A DNA stretch of 64,000 nucleotides, taken from the NCBI RefSeq assembly GCF_030268685.1, contig NZ_BSRQ01000007.1:62001-126000 (forward strand). Reading direction: 5' to 3'. Shown in pieces: positions 8,517 through 15,763 of this stretch. The notes beneath the pieces are model-generated. The model worked only from the letters and a program-made list of their open reading frames with translations. It was not told the DNA's origin and did not search any database. Position 1 is the stretch's first letter. The number at the start of each line of letters is the position of its first letter. A program made the position numbers and the translations under genes. The DNA is from Microtetraspora sp. NBRC 13810. GTDB taxonomy: Bacteria; Actinomycetota; Actinomycetes; Streptosporangiales; Streptosporangiaceae.

Positions 8517-8585
8517 GACGCCCCGCCTTCCCTGGCCGGGAGACGGGGCGTCCGGCCCTCGGACGCCGCCGGCGGCGTCCGAGGG
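8517..8585 (-). terminator. Tandem hairpins after the EF-hand gene
   Basis: Two adjacent stems: GACGCCCCG (8517-8525) pairs with CGGGGCGTC (8544-8552), and 8556-8585 is a perfect 30-bp palindrome with a 15-bp arm. They lie 31 bp beyond the EF-hand stop. No U-tract follows, as is usual for actinomycete terminators. Confidence 0.7.
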
Positions 8586-8616
8586 GACGTGTCACAGGTG
8601 GAGCCGGGCGGGACCG

Positions 8617-9156
8617 TCAGACGAGCCCGAAGATCGTGCCCCCCGGCGCGTTCGCGTCGCCGGCGAGGAGGAACTCCCGCGCCGCCCGGACGTACTCCTG
8701 GCGGCTGACCATGCCGTCGCCGTCGGTGTCCATCGCGCTGAACTTCTCCATGGCGTCCGGCATGGCGCTGCCCGAAAGCTTCACGTACTTGGCGAACTCC
8801 TCCTTGCCGATCTCGTTGGCGCCGTCCGCGTCCATGAGATCGAAGATCGCGTGGACGAGGCCCTCGATCATGGTGAACCGGGAGGGGTCCGTGGTGGCCT
8901 GCCGGTACGCGGCGACGAACGCCTTCTTGTCCAGGCGCTGGCTGCCGTTGGCCGATCGGGTCAGCTCCTGCCAGTGCGTCAGGTACGCCGCCTTGAGCGC
9001 CTGCGCCCTGCGGTCGCTGCCGGTGAGCTTGTAGCCCGCCGTGTACCGGTCGATGATGCGCTGGTAGTCGGCGTATTCGACGTAGTTGTCGTGGTTCGTG
9101 TCCACGGCGTCGAAGAGCTTGCCGAAGATGAGATCGGCCGGGTTGGTCGTAGCCAT
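8617..9156 (-). CDS. EF-hand calcium-binding protein, calerythrin-like
   Basis: 179 residues, the length of calerythrin and actinomycete sarcoplasmic-type calcium-binding proteins. Four EF-hand positions can be seen: loop 1 DTNHDNYVEYAD (19-30), a degenerate loop 2 around residues 67-79, loop 3 DADGANEIGKEE (109-120) and loop 4 DTDGDGMVSRQE (143-154). Loops 1, 3 and 4 keep the acidic ligands; loop 2 probably does not bind. No signal peptide, so it acts as a cytoplasmic calcium buffer or sensor. The ATG at 9156 has an AAGGA-type site upstream. Single gene with its own terminator. Confidence 0.93.
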   Translation of the reverse strand: MATTNPADLIFGKLFDAVDTNHDNYVEYADYQRIIDRYTAGYKLTGSDRRAQALKAAYLTHWQELTRSANGSQRLDKKAFVAAYRQATTDPSRFTMIEGLVHAIFDLMDADGANEIGKEEFAKYVKLSGSAMPDAMEKFSAMDTDGDGMVSRQEYVRAAREFLLAGDANAPGGTIFGLV

Positions 9157-9327
9157 GTGGTGGTCCTTCCGGAAGCATCTAACGTGACAAACCGGTGCAT
9201 ACCCCCTTATGTCACTTAAAAGAGTCATATCGTCACAATGAGTATTCGAGATCCTTTTGTGCTGCCGGATGGTCGAGCGGCGGCGACCGGGGTGGGGAGC
9301 GGCGCCCTTCGGGTGGAGAATGGCGCC

Positions 9328-9831
9328 ATGCCACGGCCCGAGGTTCACGAGGTGTCCCCGCGGCTGCTGCGGCGGACGAGCGCGTTGTCGGTGTGCATCA
9401 CGGCGCTGCTGTGCATGTGGCTCTTCGGGAACCTCTACGAGGCGATCGTCTGGAACCCGCAGCTGATCGCCGACCCTCGCCCGGGGAGCCTCGTCGGCGA
9501 GTTCGCCGCCGGCAGTCCCGTCTACTACTACCTGCCCTGGACTCCGGTGAGCCTGGTCCTGGCGGTCGTGCTGCGCGCGCGGTTCGGCCGCGACGCGCCG
9601 CCGCGGGTGCGCCGCGCCTGGAACGCCGCCCTCGGATGCCTCGCCCTGGGGGTGTTCACGAAGGTGGCGCTGATCACGCGGGTGAATCCCACGTTCCGTG
9701 ACGCCGCGGTGCCCGCGGAGGTGGTCCGCGGGCAGGCGGTGCTGTGGGCGTTCGGCAACGGGCTGGTCATCGCGGTCGTGACGGTCGCCGTCGTCCTGCT
9801 CACCGCGTGGCGTCGTCCCTCTGGACCGTGA
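9328..9831 (+). CDS. Small integral membrane protein of unknown function
   Basis: 167 residues with four likely membrane segments ('ALSVCITALLCMWLFGNLYE', a segment near 'TPVSLVLAVVLRA', 'ALGCLALGVFTKVALI', and 'FGNGLVIAVVTVAVVLLTAW'). The overall pattern resembles DUF1772-like or other four-helix membrane proteins, but I cannot assign a family with confidence. The ATG at 9328 follows GGAGAA; the frame is open 90 bp further upstream without a better start. Convergent with the NAD(P)H-binding gene, 20 bp between stops. Confidence 0.75.
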   Translation: MPRPEVHEVSPRLLRRTSALSVCITALLCMWLFGNLYEAIVWNPQLIADPRPGSLVGEFAAGSPVYYYLPWTPVSLVLAVVLRARFGRDAPPRVRRAWNAALGCLALGVFTKVALITRVNPTFRDAAVPAEVVRGQAVLWAFGNGLVIAVVTVAVVLLTAWRRPSGP

Positions 9832-9851
9832 GATCGCCTTTACAGTGTAGA

Positions 9852-10691
9852 TCAGCCGGCTGCGAAGGCGGCGCCGTTCTCCGCGGCCCACTCCTGGAAG
9901 GACCTGCCCGGGGAGCCGGTGAGCCGCCGCACCGTGTCGCGCACCTTCAGCAGCTCGTCGTTGACGTCCCCGCCCATCAGGTCGAGCACCGCGCGGGCGG
10001 TCTCGTCCCCCAGGAAGGCCGCCATCTCCCGGTGCGCCTCCCGCGGGTCGACCTCGACCAGGGACACCGCCCGCCCCGCGGCCGCCGCGATGGCCTCGAC
10101 CTGCCGCCGGGGGGTGATCCGTTCCGGTCCGGTCAGCGCGTACGTCCGCCCGTGGTGGCCCGGTTCGGTCAGGGCGACCTTGGCCACCGCCGCGATGTCC
10201 GCGGGATGGACGGCGGGCAGGCCGACATCCGGGTAGGGCACCCGGACCGCCCCGTGGTCGCGGATCTCCTGAGCCCACCACAGCGCGTTGGAGGCGAACT
10301 GCGTGGGCCGCAGGATCGTCCAGGCCATGCCGCTGTCCTGAAGCGACCGCTCGGCGGCCAGGTTCTCGCCGGCGGCCGCCAGGTGCGGATGGGTCTGGAC
10401 CGTGATGGACGACACGAGCACCACGTGCTCCACGCCCGCCTTCCCGGCGGCCGCGAGGACGTCGGCCTCCGCGCCCATGCCGTGCAGCAGGAACAGCGAA
10501 CGCACTCCGTCCAGCGCGGCCCCCAGCGAGTCCGGCCGGGCGAGGTCGCCCTCGACGGCCTCGACGCCCGCGGGGAACGAGGCGCGCGCCGCGTCACGGG
10601 TCAGCCCCCGCAGCGGCGCGCACCCGGCCGCGTGCAGTTGTCCCAGCAGGGCGCTGCCGATGTTCCCGGTCGCGCCGGTCACGAGGATCAT
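9852..10691 (-). CDS. NAD(P)H-binding protein, NmrA/atypical SDR family
   Basis: 279 residues. The Rossmann motif is right at the N-terminus ('MILVTGATGNIGSALLGQL'), followed by 'VEAVEGDLARPDSLGAALDG' and 'WTILRPTQFASNALWWA'. This is the NmrA-like branch of atypical short-chain dehydrogenases, which lack the usual Tyr-Lys pair and act as redox sensors or as reductases on small substrates. Start at the ATG at 10691, 9 bp after a GGAGAA site; a longer frame to 10736 lacks such a site. It follows the DUF6194 gene on the same strand with a 65-bp gap. Confidence 0.9.
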   Translation of the reverse strand: MILVTGATGNIGSALLGQLHAAGCAPLRGLTRDAARASFPAGVEAVEGDLARPDSLGAALDGVRSLFLLHGMGAEADVLAAAGKAGVEHVVLVSSITVQTHPHLAAAGENLAAERSLQDSGMAWTILRPTQFASNALWWAQEIRDHGAVRVPYPDVGLPAVHPADIAAVAKVALTEPGHHGRTYALTGPERITPRRQVEAIAAAAGRAVSLVEVDPREAHREMAAFLGDETARAVLDLMGGDVNDELLKVRDTVRRLTGSPGRSFQEWAAENGAAFAAG

Positions 10692-10756
10692 GGGTCGTAC
10701 TTCTCCTGCCGTCAGTGGTGATCGTGCGCCCACCACGGTAGGACCTCAACAAGACT

Positions 10757-11242
10757 TCAGGTCAACGGCCGCTCCTGGGGACGGTGGCGCCGGGCGGCGT
10801 GCGTGTGCGCCTGGCCGAGCAGGGCGTGCACCTGGGGGCCGGTGACCTCGCCCGGGTTCAGGACGCAGATCCACGACTGGGTGGCGTACAACGGGTGCGG
10901 GAGGATCCGGTCCAGGACCGTGTAGTCGATGCCGGGCCGGTGGTCCTCGTGCGCCGCGGGCGGGAAGCCGACCAGTTCCTGGAACCTGGCACGCCCGACG
11001 GCGATGTTCAGCCGGAAGACGCCGGGCCGGTTCAGGTCGGAGGCGGAGTCGAATCCCTCGTAGTCCTTGGTGACGATCGTGGCGTACGGCAACTGGCCCT
11101 GGGGCACGCCGTCGCCGCCGGGGTTGTAGAAGAAGAACGAGTCTCCCCACGCCATCTCCGGGGAGCCGTCGCCCTCGGCCGCCGTGGTGGCGACCGTCCC
11201 CGGCAGGCCGGACACGTACTCGATGATCTCGTCCTCGGTCAT
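10757..11242 (-). CDS. DUF6194 family protein
   Basis: 161 residues from ATG. The pattern 'SPEMAWGDSFFFYNPGGDG', 'YATIVTKDYEGFDSASDLN', 'RPGVFRLNIAVGRARFQELV' and 'LPHPLYATQSWICVLNPG' matches actinobacterial DUF6194 proteins, related to the MmcQ/YjbR-like fold used by small soluble proteins of unknown activity. No signal peptide or membrane segment. Divergent from the XRE-cupin regulator across a 263-bp gap whose half nearest this gene is unusually AT-rich for the window and probably holds the promoters. Activity unknown. Confidence 0.85.
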   Translation of the reverse strand: MTEDEIIEYVSGLPGTVATTAAEGDGSPEMAWGDSFFFYNPGGDGVPQGQLPYATIVTKDYEGFDSASDLNRPGVFRLNIAVGRARFQELVGFPPAAHEDHRPGIDYTVLDRILPHPLYATQSWICVLNPGEVTGPQVHALLGQAHTHAARRHRPQERPLT

Positions 11243-11505
11243 GACAGGATGAACCCCTTTCGATATCGGGCACTGGCTCTGCCTTCAATTTTCTCATTCA
11301 ACTTCCTTTTGGCACTTTCGCCGGAAAGCGGCGTACAAGTCCCTGGACACGGGCGCCCAACCCTCAAATCGGGGATGAACGACCGCCCGCCACGTCCCCC
11401 GCCCGGGGGCAGCTCACTCCGGCGGCCACGATCCGCCGGCCCGGGAGCGATCTTCCGTCGTGGAACACTGGGATCCTGTCCACGCCGCCTGTGCAGGGAG
11501 GACCC

Positions 11506-12036
11506 ATGGAAGTGGCCGAGCAGGTGGGCCGCCGGATACGGGAGATCCGCACCGAGCGCGGCCTGTCGCTGTCCGAGCTGGCCCGGCGCTCGCGGATCGG
11601 CAAGGGCACGCTGTCGGAGCTGGAAACCGGCCGGCGCAACCCCACCCTGGAGACCCTCTACGCGCTCACCACCGCGCTCGGCACCCCTCTCAGCGCGGTG
11701 CTCCCGCCCGCGGTGGCACGGGCCGGGATCTCGGGCGACGCCGTGCACGCCGTCCTCGTCGAACGGTACGAGGACGCCGCCGCCGTCACCGAGGTCTTCC
11801 GGATCCTCATCCGCGCCGGGACGCTCCAGGAGTCGCCCGCCCATCCGCCCGGCGCCGAGGAGCACATCATCGTCCTGGGCGGCACCGCGCGCGTCGGCGA
11901 GGTCACGTCCCCGCTCGTGGTCGGCCCGGGCGGGCACGGCCGCTGGGCGGCCGACGTCCCGCACCTGTACGACGCCCCGGACGGCGACGTCGAAGCCGTC
12001 GTGACCGTGCGCTACCCGACCCCGCCCCCACCCTGA
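11506..12036 (+). CDS. XRE regulator with C-terminal cupin domain
   Basis: 176 residues. Residues 5-60 are an XRE helix-turn-helix ('IREIRTERGLSLSELARRS', then 'GKGTLSELETGRRNPTLETL'). A cupin sensor follows from about residue 90 ('PPGAEEHIIVLGGTARVGEV'). Such HTH-cupin proteins repress genes for amine, amino-acid or sugar use and sense a small ligand in the barrel. The ATG follows a clear GGGAGGA site. Divergent from DUF6194, which is a possible target. Its end overlaps a possible gene remnant on the other strand. Confidence 0.9.
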   Translation: MEVAEQVGRRIREIRTERGLSLSELARRSRIGKGTLSELETGRRNPTLETLYALTTALGTPLSAVLPPAVARAGISGDAVHAVLVERYEDAAAVTEVFRILIRAGTLQESPAHPPGAEEHIIVLGGTARVGEVTSPLVVGPGGHGRWAADVPHLYDAPDGDVEAVVTVRYPTPPPP

Positions 12037-12236
12037 CCGCCCGCCGCCCCATCGCCCGCGACGTCGAGCAGCGCCCGGGCCAGGATGGGTTCGGTCGTGC
12101 GGTGCGTGGCGACATGGGCGTAAAACACCGCGACCGTGTCGATCTCGACGGCCGGGACGGGGGTGGCGCCGTTCGCGAGGACGCCGGCCGCCGGTTGATC
12201 TCCCGGCTGGACAGATTGAGGAAGGAGATCGGCTGA
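12012..12236 (-). pseudogene. Possible remnant of an unidentified gene
   Basis: The 367-bp stretch 12037-12403 has no intact gene. On the minus strand one frame ending in TAG at 12012-12014 has strong G/C at third positions and reads 'LANGATPVPAVEIDTVAVFY' then 'AHVATHRTTEPILARALLDV', with no start codon in frame. This looks like the C-terminal part of a protein that lost its beginning. It is not recognisable. It could be chance, since third-position bias also appears in shadow frames of GC-rich DNA. The rest of the gap shows nothing. Confidence 0.3.
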
Positions 12237-12403
12237 CGGCGGTAGGGCCGTCGGCCGCGATCGGTGCCGGGCACCGGGGCGCCAGGGCTGGGCTGTCGCT
12301 GCTGAGCTGTCCGAACATCTCGCTCCCCTTCCGGGGTGAAACCGGCGAACCGCCGCGGCCTGCCGGACCCGACGTTGACGGGCCCGGCGTTGACGGGCCC
12401 GGT

Positions 12404-13003
12404 TCAGCCGACGTAGCGGCCGACGCAGTCGGTGAACGCGGAGGTGGGCTCGGAGGCGGACACGGCGCAGTCGTAGGTGAAGTGTTCCCTGCCCCCGGTC
12501 CCGGTGGCGAAGTCGTACTCCGCGATCACCCTGCCCCGTTCCCCCGGTGTGAGGGTGAGCAGCGTGTACCGGCCGCCGGCGTCGATCACCTCGGGGACCA
12601 GGAACCTGTCCATGATCTCCTCGCGGCCGTCGTAGATCCGGCCGACGCTGTCGAAGCGGGCGTCCGGCGCGAAGGTCGCGCCCACCTCGGCGGCGGCGCC
12701 GCGGTTGATCGCGTCGACAAAGCGGCCGACCAGGTCCCGGTGGGCCGCGGGAACCGCCGCCGCGGCCGGACTCGCGCCGTCCGACGGCGCCCCGGCCCCG
12801 GACGGCGGCGCGACACCCGACGACGGCGCCGCGTCCGATGGTGGCGCATCCGATGGTGGCGCGGAACCCGACGACGGCGCGGCCTCCGAGGGCGGCGCGG
12901 CGGCGGGCGGTGCTTCCGCCGCGCAGGCGGAGAGCAGCGGCGTGGCGAGCAGGAGCGTGGAGAGCAGAGCGGCGGGCAGGGCCGCGGTGGCGGGGGATCG
13001 CAT
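12404..13003 (-). CDS. Lipoprotein with Pro/Ser-rich linker and SnoaL-like domain
   Basis: 199 residues. Signal peptide with lipobox LLSAC (Cys27), then a low-complexity linker of about 60 residues built from repeats such as 'APPSDAPPSDAAPSSG', then an NTF2/SnoaL-like domain ('HRDLVGRFVDAINRGAAAEV', 'PDARFDSVGRIYDGREEIMD'). Two Cys near the end ('YDCAVSAS', 'TDCVGRYVG') may pair. The linker likely lets the domain stand off from the membrane. The ATG at 13003 follows a GGAGGA site 9 bp upstream. It lies 16 bp after the Tat-exported SDR, so both form one operon acting outside the membrane. Confidence 0.85.
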   Translation of the reverse strand: MRSPATAALPAALLSTLLLATPLLSACAAEAPPAAAPPSEAAPSSGSAPPSDAPPSDAAPSSGVAPPSGAGAPSDGASPAAAAVPAAHRDLVGRFVDAINRGAAAEVGATFAPDARFDSVGRIYDGREEIMDRFLVPEVIDAGGRYTLLTLTPGERGRVIAEYDFATGTGGREHFTYDCAVSASEPTSAFTDCVGRYVG

Positions 13004-13019
13004 GGCGTCCAGTCCTCCT

Positions 13020-13940
13020 TCAGCCGGTGAGGTAGCCACCGGACGCGTCGATGTCGGTGCCGACCACGGCGCTCGCGTCGTCGGAGGCGAGCCACATGAC
13101 CACGCGCGCCATCTCCTCCGGCCGCACGATCCGCTTGATCGGGTAGTCCTGGGCGATCTCCTCGTAGGTCGTGCCGAAGGCCCTGGCCGCCCGCTGGAGC
13201 ATCGGGGTGTCGACGGCGCCGGGGGCGAGCGCGTTGACCCGGATGTTCTTGTCCGCGTACTCCAGGGCGGCGACCTTGGTCAGCGAGGCGACCCCGTGCT
13301 TGCTGGCGTTGTAGGGCGCGATCGTCGCGAAGCCGACCTCCGCGGAGATGGACGCGGTGTTGACGATGACCCCGCCGCCCTGCCGGAGCATGTGCGGGAT
13401 CTCGTACTTCATCGCGGCGAAGACGCCGGCGGTGTTGATCCGCCAGACCCTCTCAAGGTCCTCCAGCGTCTGCTCGTGCAGCGGCGCGGCCCGCGGGCTC
13501 TCCACGCCGGCGTTGTTGAAGGCGACGTCGAGCCGCCCGTACCGCCGGACGCACTCGGCGACGAAGGCACGCACCTCCGGCTCCCTCGACACGTCGGCCC
13601 GCATGTACGCGGCCTCGCCGCCGAACGCCCGGATCGCCTGCTCGTGACGCCGGCCGAGCTCCTCCCGCCGCCCGCAGAAGAACACCCGGGCGCCCTCCCT
13701 GGCCATCTCGTACGCGGTGGCCTGGCCGATGCCGGACGTGGCCCCGGTGATCAGGACGACCTTCCCGGCGAACCGGCCGCGGGGATCGGCCCGGTCTGGG
13801 CTCCGGTCAGGACTCCGGTCGGGACTCCGGTCAGGGCTCGTGGCGGCGGCCGGCGCGGCGCCGAGCGCCCCGGCGGCCAGCGTCACCGCGCCGGCGGTCC
13901 CGCCCGCGAGAATCCTGCGCCTGGACGGCTCCTGGGTCAT
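13020..13940 (-). CDS. SDR-family oxidoreductase with Tat signal
   Basis: 306 residues. The N-terminus 'MTQEPSRRRILAGGTAG' with its twin Arg and following hydrophobic stretch is a Tat signal, then a linker with four tandem SPDR units (35-50). The catalytic part is a classical SDR: TGATSGIG (65-72), NNAG (142-145), catalytic Ser about 197-199, and YNASK with Tyr210 and Lys214; 'APGAVDTPM' binds cofactor. Everything needed for activity is present. Export with folded NAD(P) is the odd part, since Tat can carry cofactor-loaded proteins. Co-transcribed with the downstream lipoprotein. Substrate unknown. Confidence 0.9.
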   Translation of the reverse strand: MTQEPSRRRILAGGTAGAVTLAAGALGAAPAAATSPDRSPDRSPDRSPDRADPRGRFAGKVVLITGATSGIGQATAYEMAREGARVFFCGRREELGRRHEQAIRAFGGEAAYMRADVSREPEVRAFVAECVRRYGRLDVAFNNAGVESPRAAPLHEQTLEDLERVWRINTAGVFAAMKYEIPHMLRQGGGVIVNTASISAEVGFATIAPYNASKHGVASLTKVAALEYADKNIRVNALAPGAVDTPMLQRAARAFGTTYEEIAQDYPIKRIVRPEEMARVVMWLASDDASAVVGTDIDASGGYLTG

Positions 13941-13990
13941 TCCTGCTCCTTGTGGAATCCGGTTGCCCGCACAGCCGCCATTGTGCGGAC

Positions 13991-14037
13991 ACCCGGATCA
14001 CCGGGTCCAAGACCTCTCGCCATAACCAGGGGTTATG
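13991..14037. promoter_or_regulatory. Two palindromes upstream of the exported SDR
   Basis: ACCCGG-ATCA-CCGGGT (13991-14006) and CATAACC-AGG-GGTTATG (14021-14037) are both perfect inverted repeats in the promoter region of the SDR gene. The second overlaps the stop codon of the Clp-N gene. They look like regulator sites; no regulator can be assigned. Confidence 0.45.
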
Positions 14038-14521
14038 AGGCTCGGTCCTCGCCGGTGAGCGCGGCCCGGACACGCGTGGTCAGGCCGTCCCGGTCGACGC
14101 CCGCCAGGGCGAGCGCGCGCGGCACGGTGCCGGCCTGGGCCTGGAGGATGCCGAGCAGCAGGTGCGCCGGGCGCAGGTCCTTCTTCCTGGCGGCGGTCGC
14201 GAAGCCGCGTTCGAGCGCGAGCCTGGCCGAGGCTCCGAGCTGGCCCGGCCGGTCGGGCCCCCTGCTCGGCCGGGGCAGGCCGAAGGCGGCCGAGGACACC
14301 CCGGCCGCGGCCAGGCTGTGCTCGAACTCGCGGTCCAGCGCCGCACGGATCGACCGGCGGTCCAGCCCGGCCGAGGTGAGCACCTGGCGGGCGCCGCCCT
14401 CCGGGTGCGCGGCGATGGCCAGCAGGAGATGGTGCGCCTCGATCGCCGCCGACCCGTCCGCCAGGGCCTCGTCCGCACCCCGCTCGATGATCGCCTGGAT
14501 CATTCTGTCGACCGCGCTCAC
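14033..14521 (-). CDS. Clp N-terminal (Clp-R) repeat protein
   Basis: 162 residues made of two Clp-N repeats: 'EAHHLLLAIAAHPEGGARQV' in the first and 'LRPAHLLLGILQAQAGTVPR' in the second. This is the adaptor/substrate-binding domain of ClpA/ClpC ATPases but here stands alone with no AAA module, so it may be an adaptor or a stress sensor. GTG start at 14521, 1 bp after the stop of the HTH gene, showing translational coupling. The pairing of a small HTH protein and a stand-alone Clp-N protein recurs in actinomycetes. Confidence 0.9.
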   Translation of the reverse strand: MSAVDRMIQAIIERGADEALADGSAAIEAHHLLLAIAAHPEGGARQVLTSAGLDRRSIRAALDREFEHSLAAAGVSSAAFGLPRPSRGPDRPGQLGASARLALERGFATAARKKDLRPAHLLLGILQAQAGTVPRALALAGVDRDGLTTRVRAALTGEDRAS

Positions 14522-14522
14522 G

Positions 14523-14750
14523 TCAGCGTCTCCTCAGCTCGACCCCGGCGGCGATGAGCCGCTTGGCGTGCTTCTTGTGCACCGCTTGGCGGGTGACCCC
14601 GAGCGCCTCGGCGACCTGCGGCCAGCTCCACCCCGTCCGCATCGCCTGCTCGACGGCGGCGTCCTCGATCTGGTCGGCCAGGCGTCTCAGCGCCGCCACG
14701 GCCGCCAGCGCGTCGGCGGGATCCGGCGGGACGGGGTTCTCCACGGACAT
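14523..14750 (-). CDS. Small helix-turn-helix protein
   Basis: 75 residues. The C-terminal half is a sigma-70 region-4-like HTH: 'GWSWPQVAEALGVTRQAVHK' followed by 'KHAKRL'. The N-terminal half is a helical segment 'AVAALRRLADQIEDAAVEQA'. Probably a DNA-binding regulator working with the coupled Clp-N protein. No ribosome binding site is seen; the promoter upstream predicts transcription starting at the ATG, so the mRNA is probably leaderless. Confidence 0.88.
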   Translation of the reverse strand: MSVENPVPPDPADALAAVAALRRLADQIEDAAVEQAMRTGWSWPQVAEALGVTRQAVHKKHAKRLIAAGVELRRR

Positions 14751-14757
14751 ACTAGCA

Positions 14758-14786
14758 ACCTTAGTTGACTATGAATGATCGATCAA
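14758..14786 (-). promoter_or_regulatory. Leaderless-type promoter of the HTH/Clp-N pair
   Basis: Minus-strand TTGATC (14781-14786), 17-bp spacer, TAAGGT (14758-14763), and only 7 bp to the ATG at 14750. A perfect 10-bp palindrome TGATCGATCA (14776-14785) overlaps the -35 box and may be an operator. Confidence 0.6.
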
Positions 14787-14799
14787 CGCGGGCCGCCCG

Positions 14800-15681
14800 T
14801 CAGCGCGCCCGGCCGAGGTCGGCGAGCAGGGCGGTGAGGGTCACGCCGAGCGCGGCGTCCAGGGTCACCACGGCGTGGTCGTCGCCCCTGGTCGGGCCCC
14901 GGTTGACGATCACCACGGGGACGGCGGACTTCGTGGCGTGCCGTACGAAGCGGAAGCCGGACATGACGGTCAGCGAGGAGCCGAGGACGAGGAGGGTGCG
15001 GGCGCGCTCGGTCAGGTCGAAGCAGTCCTGGACGCGGGGGCGCGGCACGTTCTCCCCGAAGAAGATCACGTCGGGCTTGAGCAGGCCGCCGCAGTCGAGG
15101 CAGTCCACGATCCGGAAGGACTCGACCTGGTCGTCCGGCAGGACCGCGTCGCCGTCCGGGTTGATCCGGGTGACCTGGGCGTGCCAGCCGGGGTTGGCCG
15201 CGCGCAGGCGCCGGTCGAGCTCCTCGCGCGAGGTGCGGCGCGCGCAGCCGAGGCACATGACCCGGTCGAGGCTGCCGTGCAGCTCGATCACCTCGCGGGC
15301 ACCGGCGGCCTGGTGCAGGCCGTCGACGTTCTGGGTGATGATGCCGTCGATCAGGCCGCGGTCCTGGAGCTCGGCGACCGCGCGGTGGCCGGCGTTCGGC
15401 GCCGCGCGGGCGACGTGCCGCCAGCCCAGGTGGCTGCGCGCCCAGTAACGCCTGCGGGCCGCGGCGCCGCCGACGAACGCCTGGTAGGTCATCGGCTCGG
15501 CCCGCCGCGCACGCCCGGTCTCGCCACGGTAGTCGGGAATGCCGGACTCCGTCGACAGGCCGGCCCCGCTGAGCACCACCACGCCGCCGTCCGCGACCAG
15601 CTCGCTGAGCCGCCTGAACGCCCGGCCGGGCGACGCTCCCGAAGTCTCGTCTTCCTCCACCACCTGAGTCACATCACCCAT
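14800..15681 (-). CDS. Sir2-family NAD-dependent protein deacylase
   Basis: 293 residues. The sirtuin core is complete: 'GAGLSTESGIPDYRG', the NAD-site 'ITQNVDGLHQAAGAREV', the catalytic His in 'ELHGSLDRV', a zinc ribbon with two Cys pairs (CLGC and CLDC), and 'FFGENVPRPRV' followed by 'LVLGSSLTVMSG'. It removes acyl groups from lysines using NAD+. The N-terminal ~25 residues before the fold are polar. Single gene, ATG at 15681. Cytoplasmic; targets cannot be predicted. Confidence 0.95.
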   Translation of the reverse strand: MGDVTQVVEEDETSGASPGRAFRRLSELVADGGVVVLSGAGLSTESGIPDYRGETGRARRAEPMTYQAFVGGAAARRRYWARSHLGWRHVARAAPNAGHRAVAELQDRGLIDGIITQNVDGLHQAAGAREVIELHGSLDRVMCLGCARRTSREELDRRLRAANPGWHAQVTRINPDGDAVLPDDQVESFRIVDCLDCGGLLKPDVIFFGENVPRPRVQDCFDLTERARTLLVLGSSLTVMSGFRFVRHATKSAVPVVIVNRGPTRGDDHAVVTLDAALGVTLTALLADLGRAR

Positions 15682-15763
15682 GGTGCCCGACGCCCGCCGA
15701 TGCCTCGGCCGGCACCCCTCACAGGCGAACCCCGGTGAGACCGGACGAGACCGGGTGCGACCG

